Positions 22,707 through 30,289 are shown, counted from the stretch's first letter. The stretch: 31,501 bases of DNA from JOPF133 sp052144935 (GCA_052144935.1 JBKQPR010000346.1:1-31501); one strand, 5' to 3'. The notes: generated from the sequence alone by a model not told the origin. Numbers and translations: made by a program.

Positions 22707-23263
22707 ATCGGGCTCCTTAAAACCGTAAAGTTAGCGGCGGGCCGGCAGGCCAAATCGAAACATACCCAGTGGCCAGCCGCATCTAGATGCTCGCAGCATA
22801 AGCAATCCTTTGGCCTAACTCCACTAACCCTGCGCTTTCCACTCTTGTTTCGCCGTTAAGGCAGGAAAAGTTCCACAGACGCCGGACAATCGTTGTAAAA
22901 CGCACATGACGGGGCTGAAAGAGGAAGCGCCGGAACTATCCGAGTGCTTGCCAGGCTATCCGAACGGATAGGCGTGCCGGCTGAATGGGGGCATGCGGCT
23001 CGGGGATATTTCCGCTGTAATTCAGGCAACGTGACCGCCGAGGTGATGAGGACGAAGACATCCGAGTCGATGCTTGAGTCCATCTACTTCGTGTTGAGGC
23101 CCGCTTGGCGCGGGAGTCATCCCGCCGGTTTTTGGCTGGAATAGGAATTTCCGTCGTTATCGTTAATTACCCTACAGGCGGTGGTTGGTCACTTACCGCT
23201 TCCTTGGCGTGGGGGTCTCTTCCGCACGCCGCACTCATGCGCCGCGCCCTCGGGTGCCCGTTG

Positions 23264-23282
23264 GAGGTGCCCTTTGGGCCTG
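23264..23282 (+). repeat. Palindromic repeat core copy upstream of lpxD
   Basis: GAGGTGCCCTTTGGGCCTG matches the dispersed core with small changes. A half copy (GGGTGCCCGTTGG) lies directly before it at 23252. Confidence 0.6.
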
Positions 23283-23373
23283 ACCGGTGCGCCATCCGGG
23301 TAAAACCGCTCTTGCGCTCATGGTCAACCACTACGCGGGATGGGGTGGCGCCGGCGTCTCGTTCGCCGTGCCT

Positions 23374-23484
23374 CATCCCCACGGCTCCGTATCCGGTGCG
23401 CCACCACCAGCCGCGAACTGCGGGCCCTCGCCCCGCCGCATCCATCCCCACGGTCCCGCATCCGGTGCGCCGCCACCAACCGCG
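23374..23484 (+). repeat. Two imperfect 42-base direct repeats, 69-base period
   Basis: Unit 1 (23374-23415) and unit 2 (23443-23484) both run CATCCCCACGG...TCCGGTGCGCC and end ACC...CCGCG, differing at about five positions. The spacer is 27 bases. The second unit ends 4 bases before the -10-like box of lpxD, so duplication may have altered the promoter region. Confidence 0.75.
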
Positions 23485-23488
23485 GCGT

Positions 23489-23494
23489 TAAAAT
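23489..23494 (+). promoter_or_regulatory. -10-like box directly before lpxD
   Basis: TAAAAT, part of TTAAAAT, lies 6 bases before the lpxD ATG in an otherwise very GC-rich stretch. No Shine-Dalgarno and no good -35 are present. A leaderless lpxD transcript is likely. Confidence 0.5.
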
Positions 23495-23500
23495 CGACAG

Positions 23501-24529
23501 ATGCGAGTTCGCGAGTTGGCGGAATGGCTGGGCGCGACGTTCGAGGGCGATGGCGAGAAGGAATTGAGCGGTGCGGCCCCGCTCGAAACCGCCGGCGCTT
23601 TCGAGATCGCCTTTGTGGGCACGCGCAAGGCCGCGGCGCAGGCCGAAAGTTCGGCGGCGGGCTGCCTGCTGGTGCCCCTGGATTGGCCCAGCCCGAGTTA
23701 CCGCACCGTGATCCGCGTCCCCGAGACGCGCACCGCCTTCGCCCGCGCCATGAGCCGTTTCTATCCCACCGCGGAGATCAAGCCCGGTGTGCATCCCAGC
23801 GCCGTGGTGGGCAAGGATGTGGAAATCGGCGCGCTGGTCTACCTTGGGCCGCACACGGTGGTGGGAGACGGCTCGCGCATCGGTGTGGCCACCAGCATCG
23901 GCCCGGGCTCGGTGGTGGGTAAGCGCGTCGTGCTGGGAGAGGGCTGCGTGTTGCATCCCAACGTCACGGTGTACGACAACGTGGATGTGGGGCGCGGCTG
24001 CATTTTGCATTCAGGCGCGGTGATCGGCGCCGATGGCTTTGGCTACGTTATGGATCGCGGCCGCTGGCACAAGTTTCCGCAGGTGGGGCGCGTCGAGATC
24101 GGCGACTTCGTCGAGATCGGCGCCAACTCCTGCGTGGACCGCGCGGCCCTGGGGGTCACCGAAATCGGCGAGGGCACCAAACTCGATAACATGGTGCATG
24201 TGGGCCACAACTGCCGCATCGGAAAACACGTGGTGGTGGCCGCGCAGACCGGGTTCTCCGGCGGCGTGGTGGTGGAGGATTACGCCGTGATCGGCGGCCA
24301 GGTGGGGATCGGCGACAAGGCCCGCATCGAATCGCGGGCCGTCCTGGGATCCGGCTGCGGCGTGCTCACGTCGAAGATTGTGCGCTCCGGCGAAACCGTG
24401 TGGGGCACGCCCGCCCGTCCCCTGAAGCAGCACCTCGAGCAGCTTGCCAACCTGGCCCGCCTGCCGGACCTGCGCCGCGAAATGGCCGATTTGAAGCGGC
24501 GGCTGGCCGAACTGGAGAGGAAAGCCTGA
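23501..24529 (+). CDS. lpxD: UDP-3-O-acylglucosamine N-acyltransferase
   Basis: The 342-residue product has the LpxD layout: an N-terminal uridine-binding domain (MRVRELAEWLGATFEGDG...GAAPLETAGAFEIAFVG), a left-handed beta-helix of hexapeptide repeats from about residue 100 to 290, and a C-terminal helix rich in Leu/Arg (LRREMADLKRRLAELERK). The catalytic His is in NMVHVGHNCRIG, and GADGFGYV is the conserved acyl-chain region. The enzyme transfers a 3-hydroxyacyl chain from acyl-ACP in the third step of lipid A synthesis, in the cytoplasm as a trimer. The stop overlaps the ATG of the following P-loop gene (ATGA). Its presence argues for an outer membrane with lipopolysaccharide. Confidence 0.95.
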   Translation: MRVRELAEWLGATFEGDGEKELSGAAPLETAGAFEIAFVGTRKAAAQAESSAAGCLLVPLDWPSPSYRTVIRVPETRTAFARAMSRFYPTAEIKPGVHPSAVVGKDVEIGALVYLGPHTVVGDGSRIGVATSIGPGSVVGKRVVLGEGCVLHPNVTVYDNVDVGRGCILHSGAVIGADGFGYVMDRGRWHKFPQVGRVEIGDFVEIGANSCVDRAALGVTEIGEGTKLDNMVHVGHNCRIGKHVVVAAQTGFSGGVVVEDYAVIGGQVGIGDKARIESRAVLGSGCGVLTSKIVRSGETVWGTPARPLKQHLEQLANLARLPDLRREMADLKRRLAELERKA

Positions 24530-25146
24530 TGCTGGTGGTGGTGGGGGGCCACTCGCGCAATATCGGCAAGACTTCGGTGGTGGCCGGGATCATCCGCAAG
24601 CTGCGCGGCCGCCAATGGACCGCCGTGAAGATCACCCAGTACGGCCCTGGCGTCTGCTCGAGCAAGAACGAAACCTGCGGGTGCGAGGCTGAGCCGGAAC
24701 ATCCCTTCGCGCTGACTGAGGAGTACGAACCCTCGGACGCCGATTCCGGGCGCTTCCTGGCGGCCGGCGCGGCACGCTCGTTCTGGCTGCGCGCTCCCGC
24801 GGGAGAACTGGCTCGGGCGGCGGCCACTCTGCGCAAAATTCTGAACTCCAGCGAAAACACCATCGTGGAATCCAACAGCGTCCTGGAACTGGTAGAACCG
24901 GACCTGTTTTTGATGCTATTGGATTTTTCCTGCGAGGATTTCAAACCCTCCAGCTTACGTTTTCTGGACCGCGCCGACGCCTTCGTGGTGATCGACCGCG
25001 GCATCAACGCTCCGCTGTGGGCCGATGTGGCGCGCGGACTGTGGGATGGGAAGCCGCAGTTTCCGGTGAAGCCGCCGCGCTACGTCACCAAGGCGCTGGC
25101 GGAGTTCGTGAACTCGAAGTTCTTCTCCCCGTCCGGCGGACTCTGA
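24529..25146 (+). CDS. P-loop protein, MobB/dethiobiotin-synthase-like NTPase
   Basis: The 205-residue product starts MLVVVGGHSRNIGKTSVVAGIIRKL, a P-loop at the N-terminus (GKTS) of the SIMIBI type seen in MobB or BioD-like proteins. A Cys cluster, VCSSKNETCGCEAE (about residues 43-56), could bind metal. Later parts include NTIVESNSVLELVEPDLFLMLLDFS, in the position of the Walker B and the nucleotide-specific strand, and DAFVVIDRG. The ATG overlaps the lpxD stop by 4 bases, so it is translated with lpxD. Known NTPases of this size do not work in lipid A synthesis, so the role is open. The end overlaps the convergent HisKA gene by 67 bases. Confidence 0.7.
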   Translation: MLVVVGGHSRNIGKTSVVAGIIRKLRGRQWTAVKITQYGPGVCSSKNETCGCEAEPEHPFALTEEYEPSDADSGRFLAAGAARSFWLRAPAGELARAAATLRKILNSSENTIVESNSVLELVEPDLFLMLLDFSCEDFKPSSLRFLDRADAFVVIDRGINAPLWADVARGLWDGKPQFPVKPPRYVTKALAEFVNSKFFSPSGGL

Positions 25147-25358
25147 AGTTGCCGGAAGCCGTCGGCGGCATCGCGCAGACAGCCGTCCGCGCGATCCACC
25201 TGCCTCAGGATGATGCGGATCTGCTCCCGCACCGGCTCAGGCGCATCGCGCATCAGCAACTTCAAACAGTAGGCACTGTTTTCGATGGTGCTGAGCGGCT
25301 GGCGCACATCGTGCACCAACGTGGCAAGAAGCTTTTGATAATCGCAGTGTGCAGTCAT
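25080..25358 (-). CDS. Lone HisKA-type histidine kinase phosphoacceptor domain
   Basis: The 92-residue product from the ATG at 25358 reads YQKLLATLVHDVRQPLSTIENSAYCLKLLM, the H-box of HisKA dimerisation domains (His in HDVRQPL), followed by a second helix (REQIRIILRQVDRADGCLRDAADGF). The ATPase domain that should follow is missing; the protein ends after a short tail. It could serve as a phosphotransfer or dimerisation partner, or be the remnant of a kinase whose 3' part was lost. The stop lies within the P-loop gene on the other strand. A TTG further upstream (25412) is in frame but lies within the promoter. GGGA lies 5 bases before the ATG. Confidence 0.65.
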   Translation of the reverse strand: MTAHCDYQKLLATLVHDVRQPLSTIENSAYCLKLLMRDAPEPVREQIRIILRQVDRADGCLRDAADGFRQLQSPPDGEKNFEFTNSASALVT

Positions 25359-25384
25359 TTTTCCCAAGTTCGGGGGATTTGACA

Positions 25385-25412
25385 AGTATAACGCCTTGAC
25401 GGGAATTGGCAA
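25385..25412 (-). promoter_or_regulatory. Sigma70-type promoter of the HisKA-domain gene
   Basis: On the minus strand TTGCCA (25407-25412) and TATACT (25385-25390) are spaced by 16 bases. It lies about 27 bases before the ATG at 25358, giving a short leader. It is one of the best paired promoters in the window. Confidence 0.6.
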
Positions 25413-25440
25413 CAGAAAATTCTCAAGAAAATTTCGCGGG

Positions 25441-26733
25441 TCACACTGCGAGATTGTGCACTGCTGCGCGAGGCAGGCGCAGGCCGCGCACGGGCGAGAA
25501 GACCAGCCAGAGAAGGGAAAGCGAAAAGCCCGAGGCGCTCAGCAACATGGTGGGGCGGATGCCGATAGTACCTGCCAGTACCCCTCCCGCCAGCGCTCCC
25601 ACCGGGAGCACGCCGCGAAACGTCAATTCGGCCGCCGAGTTCACGCGGCCCAGAAGGTGCGGTGGCGTGACGCTCTGGCGGATACCGAGCTGATTGATGC
25701 TGTAGACGGGCCAGGTGGCGTCGCCAACTTGGGCAGCCGCCAGAAAGGCCGCCCCCAACCATACAGGTCCATGCGCCATAGGGATGAAGAAATTGGCGGC
25801 GCCGCCAATCGCGATGGCGCCGATCAGGGAGTTTCCATAGCCCCAGCGCTCGACCAGCCGTGGCGCCGCCAGCGCGCCCACGATCGAGGAAGCTCCGCCG
25901 ACGGCGACCAGGACTCCCAGAACGGCCGGAGTGAGATGTAGCGTGCCCATGGCGAATATGATGTACACGGCCATGTGGAATCCGGCGAAGAAGGCGCCCG
26001 TGGCCCTGCACAACACCATCGCGCGCAGGTACGGATTGTGCCAGGAGAAGCGCAGCCCTTCGAGAATTTCGTGCAGGATGTGCGATCGGGGGGTACCCTC
26101 CGAGCCCGATACGGGGGCGCCCTTTGGGGTGCGCTCCGGGGTGCCCTTTGGGCCCGGCTCGGGCTGGCGGATCCACCCGAGCGATGCCGCCGAGATCACG
26201 AAGGAGAAGGCGTCGAACGCGATCGCGACGGGCGCGGTGAGAGTTTGGACCAGCACGCCCGCGAGCGGTGGGCCGGCCACTTCGGCGATCGACTCGCTGA
26301 GTGCCAGGCGGCTGTTGGCTTCGAGCAGCGCATCCGGCTCCACCAGCGAAGGCACATAGGCCTGGTAAGACACGTCGAACACCATGGTGAGGATGCCGCA
26401 GCCGGCGGCCACTAGCACAAGCTGGGTCATGCCCAGACGACCGGCCAGCGCTGCCATCGGGACGGTGGCGAGCAGCGCGGCACGGCCCAGGTCGGCGGCG
26501 ATCATGATCGGGCGGCGCCGCACACGGTCCGCGAAGGCCCCGGCGAACAGCCCCAGCAACAGCACGGCGGCCGCCGAAGCCCCGCTCAGAATCCCCATTT
26601 GCATGGGCGAGGCGCCCAACACCATGTAAGCCGTAAGCGGCAGCCCTTCGCGGCTGATGCGCGAACCGATTTGCGAGATCGCCTGCCCGGCGAACAGCTT
26701 ACGAAATTCGGAGTCGCGGCCCAGCCAGGACAT
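25441..26733 (-). CDS. MFS transporter with repeat-encoded central loop
   Basis: The 430-residue protein has about 12 membrane segments and starts FRKLFAGQAISQIGSRISREGLP, as in the MFS_3 (EntS-like) exporter branch. FAGAFADRVRRRPIMIAADLGRA is the first-loop signature of that branch. Residues 193-217 (PGPKGTPERTPKGAPVSGSE...) lie in the central cytoplasmic loop between the two six-helix halves and are encoded by three copies of the dispersed palindromic core. The family exports siderophores, drugs or similar small molecules; the substrate here is unknown. GACAAT lies 6 bases before the ATG, and there is no Shine-Dalgarno. A related MFS gene lies at 29036-30289. Confidence 0.85.
   Translation of the reverse strand: MSWLGRDSEFRKLFAGQAISQIGSRISREGLPLTAYMVLGASPMQMGILSGASAAAVLLLGLFAGAFADRVRRRPIMIAADLGRAALLATVPMAALAGRLGMTQLVLVAAGCGILTMVFDVSYQAYVPSLVEPDALLEANSRLALSESIAEVAGPPLAGVLVQTLTAPVAIAFDAFSFVISAASLGWIRQPEPGPKGTPERTPKGAPVSGSEGTPRSHILHEILEGLRFSWHNPYLRAMVLCRATGAFFAGFHMAVYIIFAMGTLHLTPAVLGVLVAVGGASSIVGALAAPRLVERWGYGNSLIGAIAIGGAANFFIPMAHGPVWLGAAFLAAAQVGDATWPVYSINQLGIRQSVTPPHLLGRVNSAAELTFRGVLPVGALAGGVLAGTIGIRPTMLLSASGFSLSLLWLVFSPVRGLRLPRAAVHNLAV
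26088..26156. repeat. Three palindromic core units inside the MFS gene
   Basis: The units are GGGGGGTACCCTCCGAGCCC (about 26088), GGGGGCGCCCTTTGGGGTGC (26113) and GGGGTGCCCTTTGGGCCCG (26138). All match the dispersed core. The total insertion keeps the reading frame and codes for a Pro/Gly/Lys-rich loop. Confidence 0.75.
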
Positions 26734-26772
26734 CGGTCCATTGTCCTACGGTCGCCGCGACCCGACCCGAGA

Positions 26773-27201
26773 TTATTTCGTCTGGATCTTTTCCAGGTAG
26801 TCCAGCAGGGCGTGCACGCGCAGTTGGGTCAGCTCGAGGTTCGGACTCATGTTGCTGAACACCGTGCCCCACACGGGCATGGCCCCGGTGCCGTGCGCGA
26901 CAGGGCTTTCCTCGCCCCTGAGGATGCGCAACATTTGTTCTTCGGGAAAGCTGCGGTTGTTGGCGCTGGCGATGTGCGTCAAATCCGTGGGAACCTGCTT
27001 CAGCGCAATGGCTGCCGGCCCGGCGCCCTTGGCATCGGCGCCATGGCAGGCGGCGCAATACTCGCGGTAGAGATCTTTTCCTTCGACGGAGGCGGTGGGG
27101 CGCACGGGAACTTGCTTCACCGTGGTCTGGGCAAAGCCAACACTGCTTAAGCCGAGAATCAGACTCCAAAGAAGAGATTGAGGTATGGAAATCCTTTTCA
27201 T
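26773..27201 (-). CDS. Exported monohaem class I cytochrome c
   Basis: The 142-residue product starts with a signal peptide (ISIPQSLLWSLILGLSSVGFAQ). The mature domain contains YREYCAACHGADAKG, the C-x-x-C-H haem-binding motif, and AMPVWG, which supplies the axial Met. Length and pattern match small class I cytochromes c that shuttle electrons in the periplasm. The ATG at 27201 is preferred over in-frame upstream codons because it opens the signal peptide. TATTAT lies 6 bases before it. The neighbours are unrelated, so the partner oxidase or dehydrogenase is not known. Confidence 0.88.
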   Translation of the reverse strand: MKRISIPQSLLWSLILGLSSVGFAQTTVKQVPVRPTASVEGKDLYREYCAACHGADAKGAGPAAIALKQVPTDLTHIASANNRSFPEEQMLRILRGEESPVAHGTGAMPVWGTVFSNMSPNLELTQLRVHALLDYLEKIQTK

Positions 27202-27207
27202 AATTGG

Positions 27208-27213
27208 ATAATA
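27208..27213 (-). promoter_or_regulatory. -10-like box directly before the cytochrome c gene
   Basis: On the minus strand TATTAT ends 6 bases before the ATG at 27201. TTTTCC at 27231-27236, 17 bases further upstream, is a weak -35. A leaderless transcript is the natural reading. Confidence 0.5.
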
Positions 27214-27252
27214 CACCACTTTACTGTGGGGGAAAAGGGGGATAAGGTCTGG

Positions 27253-27440
27253 CGATGCCCGAGCCGGGCCCGGAGGGTCGCCTCGGAGCCGGCCCGGAGG
27301 GCACTCCGACCGGCGCCCCGGCCGAAACCCCGGAGGCACCCGGCGTGCTCCCCGGTGGGGCACTCCGGCGGGCGCTCCGACCGGGCGCCTCGGCGGTACC
27401 TCATCCGAAACCTCGGAGGCACCCCGACCAGCGCCCCGAC
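27253..27440. repeat. GC-rich imperfect tandem repeats with palindromic cores
   Basis: Two minus-oriented cores of the dispersed family start near 27265 and 27290 (CGGGCCCGGAGGGTCGCC and CCGGCCCGGAGGGCACTCC). They are followed by alternating GGCACTCCGACCGGCGCC-like and CGAAACCCCGGAGGCACC-like units up to about 27440. The block looks like a local expansion of the same repeat family upstream of the cytochrome gene. Confidence 0.6.
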
Positions 27441-27482
27441 GTTGCGCCGCCGGCCCGGCCCGAGGTGTACCCGGAGGATGCC

Positions 27483-27892
27483 CCGCCAAAGACGCCCTCC
27501 CGGACATCGCACCTGGGTTGGAGTACATGTTTGCCCTGCTGGCAGGGTCGAGGACCGGCAATCAGCGCGAACTTTCCATCGGTCGCGCAGATGCCGCCCG
27601 GCCGCGTTTCGTTCGAAAACCAGGGGAGCAAACCGCAGTTGCGGCCGGAGCAACCCACCATCTGCTGCAGCATCCGAGGGGCCGCAGGATCGCGCCGCGG
27701 GCGGATTCCGGGCCCCTTCTCGCCCGGGCCCTAAACCCCGGCGAAACCTTCACCAAGGAATATCGGTTCGACATCCCGCGCGATAAACAGTACCCCATGG
27801 TATGGATTACCGAGGGCGGCTGGGTCACCCGGTTTCTCACCGCGCGAGGGAACAACTTTCTCCACCGAAAGGAAGTAACTCTGCTTCCATGA
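27483..27892 (+). pseudogene. Possible gene remnant of unknown family
   Basis: Two frames each look coding over part of this stretch. One reads ISANFPSVAQMPPGRVSFENQ (about 27557-27620). The other reads NPGETFTKEYRFDIPRDKQY, continuing to a stop at 27890-27892. Together they resemble a small beta-sandwich protein broken by a frameshift, but I cannot name a family. The end overlaps the convergent GGDEF gene. This is a weak call; the whole may be non-coding. Confidence 0.3.
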
Positions 27893-28871
27893 TCTCCGGC
27901 GTGAGAGCCTCCCAGGTTTCCACGCGGTTGCGGCCCAGCCGTTTGGCCTGGTACAGGGCTAAATCGGCTTCACGGACCAGTTGGTCGGTGTGTTCGGTGC
28001 CGGGATGGTCGCGCGAAGCTACACCGATGCTGCACGTGACCGGCAGCGGGGCGGTGGCATTCGAGAACGGCGTCGCGGCGAGGGCCTCGCGGATGCGTTC
28101 GGCCTGCGCGGCGGCGCCTTCGGCGGCACATCCCGGCAGGACGAACAGGAACTCTTCGCCCCCGTACCGGCCCAAGGAGTCGTAGCGGCGGAAGGCGGCC
28201 TTCATGCGCCGTGCGGCTTCCGCCAACACGGAATCCCCCACCAGGTGGCCGTGTGTGTCGTTGATCCTTTTGAAAAAGTCCAGATCGGCCAGCATCACCG
28301 AGATTGGCTGATGGGCGCGGTGGGCGCGGTCCAGCTCGGCTTGCAACGCCGCCATCACCGCGGTGCGGTTCAACAATCCCGTGAGCCCGTCGTGAGTGGC
28401 TTGTACGCGCAGGGCCTCTCGGGTGGCCAGAAGCTCTTCCTGCAAATCGAGAATGCGGATGCCCGCGCGCAGGCGCACACGCAGTTCGGGAGCGGCAAAA
28501 GGTTTGGTGAGATAATCGTCGGCGCCGGCCTCCATGCCCTGTACCAGGTCCGCGGATTGCGTGCGGGCGGTCAGCAGCACGATGTAAATGTAGGGTTCGC
28601 AGGCGGCCGCGCGGACATGGCGGCACACCTCCACTCCATCCATTCCGGGCATCATCCAATCCAGAATGGCCAGCCGCGGAGCGTCCTGGGAGCGCAGGAT
28701 CTCCCAGGCTTCCCGGCCGTCGCGGGCGATCACCGCCTCATAGCCCCAGTGCTTGAGCATATTGCGCAGCATGGTCTGGAAAACGGGATTGTCTTCGGCT
28801 GCCAGGACCCGGCGGCGGTTCCCCGGAACGGCAACCGGGGATGTGACGTCTGGCTGGGACGATGCCTCCAC
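27837..28871 (-). CDS. Response regulator with REC and GGDEF domains (diguanylate cyclase)
   Basis: The 344-residue protein starts at a GTG with GGAGG about 12 bases upstream. REC spans about 20-135: VLAAEDN, phosphoacceptor Asp71 in ILDWMMPGMDG, LTAR and Lys123 in LTKPF. The GGDEF domain follows a short helix: HDGLTGLLNR (160-169), ADLDFFKRINDTHGHLVGD, and RYGGEEF (active site 237-241). RRYD (228-231), five residues before the active site, is the inhibitory I-site. It should make cyclic di-GMP when phosphorylated, as in PleD or WspR. The cognate kinase is not adjacent; the lone HisKA-type protein 2.5 kb away is the only histidine-kinase piece in the window. The gene is intact. Confidence 0.93.
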   Translation of the reverse strand: MEASSQPDVTSPVAVPGNRRRVLAAEDNPVFQTMLRNMLKHWGYEAVIARDGREAWEILRSQDAPRLAILDWMMPGMDGVEVCRHVRAAACEPYIYIVLLTARTQSADLVQGMEAGADDYLTKPFAAPELRVRLRAGIRILDLQEELLATREALRVQATHDGLTGLLNRTAVMAALQAELDRAHRAHQPISVMLADLDFFKRINDTHGHLVGDSVLAEAARRMKAAFRRYDSLGRYGGEEFLFVLPGCAAEGAAAQAERIREALAATPFSNATAPLPVTCSIGVASRDHPGTEHTDQLVREADLALYQAKRLGRNRVETWEALTPEIMEAELLPFGGESCSLAR

Positions 28872-29035
28872 CTGTACCTTTTCCTCCCATTTCTCTATCG
28901 GATGAAAGCGCCGTTTCCTTTAGCGGTGAAAAGTGCTAAGGATTCGGCCTTAGTACGAAGCTGTCAGCCTTCGGCGGTCAGCCACGCCGGATCGGCTGGT
29001 TGCCGACGCCGATCACTGAAAACATCGCGCTACTT

Positions 29036-30289
29036 CTAAGGCTCCGGCAGCCGGCCAGTCCAGTCGCACCAGGCCCAGGCGCAAGCGGTGAGGGCGCCAA
29101 ACGCTCCCGCCACCAGCCCGATCGTCCGCGGCCCGGCGTAATTCGACGCGATACCCGCCGCCGCCATCGAAAAGATCATTACCGGCCAGCGGATCGTTTC
29201 CATAGTGGCGAAGACCCGCCCGCGGAACTGGTCGGGAGTATGGCGCAGAAGCTGCGAGGTGTTCAGCACCGTGGTCACTGCCATGCCCACCCGCGACAAC
29301 ATCAGGCAGACCAGCGCGGCCGGGTAGGATTCCATCTGGCTGAACAGCATGTAGGTGGCGCCGTGAAACAAATACGCCACCGTTACGGCGCGTTTGTAGC
29401 CCTCGAAGGAGGCCCGCCGGCCCAGCACGTGGCCCAACCCGCCGCCGATCAGCAGGCCGATGCCGGCGAATCCCGAGAGCGCTCCGATGCCCGCGGGGCC
29501 GCGGTGGAATACCTGCTCGCCAAACAGCGCGAAGAGCACCTGCGCGGCGCCGCCTCCCAAGGCCCAACCGACCGAGATCATCCCGATCCCCAGCAGCAGC
29601 GGAACCGAACGCAGATAGGCCAGCCCTTCCAGATATTCGTGCCAGGCGCGCGAGGGTCCGGGCGGCGCGCCGGCCGCCTTGACAGCTTGCGCCCGCTTGG
29701 GCTGAAATCCCTCCGGCGAGCGGATCCGCCAAACGCACCAGGCCGAGAAAACAAACGAGAGCGCATTGATCGCGAACGCCGTCGCGTAACCGAAGCGCGC
29801 GGCGCTGATTCCGCCCAGCAGGCTGCCCGCGCTCAGCGTGGCCCAGCCGGTGGTCTGGGTGAGCGAATTGGCGGTGTGCAGATCCTCGGCTTCCGCGATG
29901 GCCGGCAGGATGGCCGACCGGCCGCTGGTGAAAAACGGCGAGGCGAACATCAGGGCCGCGCTCAGCCCATACAGCAGCCATGGCGACCGCTGCCGGATGG
30001 TTGCGACGAAGGCCAGCGCAATGGCGGCGCGGACCAGGTCGCTCGAGATCATGATGCGGCGGCGATCCAGGCGATCCAGCAGCACGCCGGCCACCGGCCC
30101 CGCCACCACCGCCGGAATCGCCCGCGCCAGCCAGAAGCCGCTCACCACCAGTCCCGAGCCGGATTGGTGCATGATCAGCGCCAGCACCGCCACGTTGTTG
30201 AAGTAATCGCCGATTTCGCTGACCACCTGGCCCATCCACGTGTACCGGTAGTTGCTGTTCCGCGACAGCAGGGCCGCGAGGCTGCTCAT
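29036..30289 (-). CDS. MFS exporter of the MFS_3/EntS-like branch
   Basis: The 417-residue protein has about 12 hydrophobic segments. It starts LLSRNSNYRYTWMGQVVSEIGDYFNNVAVLAL and carries GVLLDRLDRRRIMISSDLVRA, the loop signature also seen in the MFS protein at 25441-26733, which indicates paralogues. The central loop (RSPEGFQPKRAQAVKAAGAPPGP) is normal in length and lacks the palindromic core. HTPDQFRGRVFATMETIRW is a typical EntS-type stretch. It probably exports a small molecule. TATCAT lies 10 bases before the ATG; the divergent region to the PEP-CTERM gene holds operator-like repeats. Confidence 0.87.
   Translation of the reverse strand: MSSLAALLSRNSNYRYTWMGQVVSEIGDYFNNVAVLALIMHQSGSGLVVSGFWLARAIPAVVAGPVAGVLLDRLDRRRIMISSDLVRAAIALAFVATIRQRSPWLLYGLSAALMFASPFFTSGRSAILPAIAEAEDLHTANSLTQTTGWATLSAGSLLGGISAARFGYATAFAINALSFVFSAWCVWRIRSPEGFQPKRAQAVKAAGAPPGPSRAWHEYLEGLAYLRSVPLLLGIGMISVGWALGGGAAQVLFALFGEQVFHRGPAGIGALSGFAGIGLLIGGGLGHVLGRRASFEGYKRAVTVAYLFHGATYMLFSQMESYPAALVCLMLSRVGMAVTTVLNTSQLLRHTPDQFRGRVFATMETIRWPVMIFSMAAAGIASNYAGPRTIGLVAGAFGALTACAWAWCDWTGRLPEP

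Larger units (their letters stand above)
22707..23500. other. Long intergenic region with repeats, no gene recognised
   Basis: Open frames of up to 94 codons occur on both strands, but they lack start context and motifs. The left half (22707-23170) has mixed composition and no visible structure. The right half is GC-rich and holds one palindromic-core copy (23264-23282) and two imperfect 42-base direct repeats (23374-23484) just before lpxD. A small RNA cannot be excluded. Confidence 0.45.

Noticed and set aside
22944..23144. Small open frame between the Spy-like gene and lpxD
   Set aside because: No start context, no motif and composition typical of non-coding sequence.
23374..23484. CRISPR array
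   Set aside because: Only two imperfect units with one spacer and no cas gene; a simple duplication explains it better.
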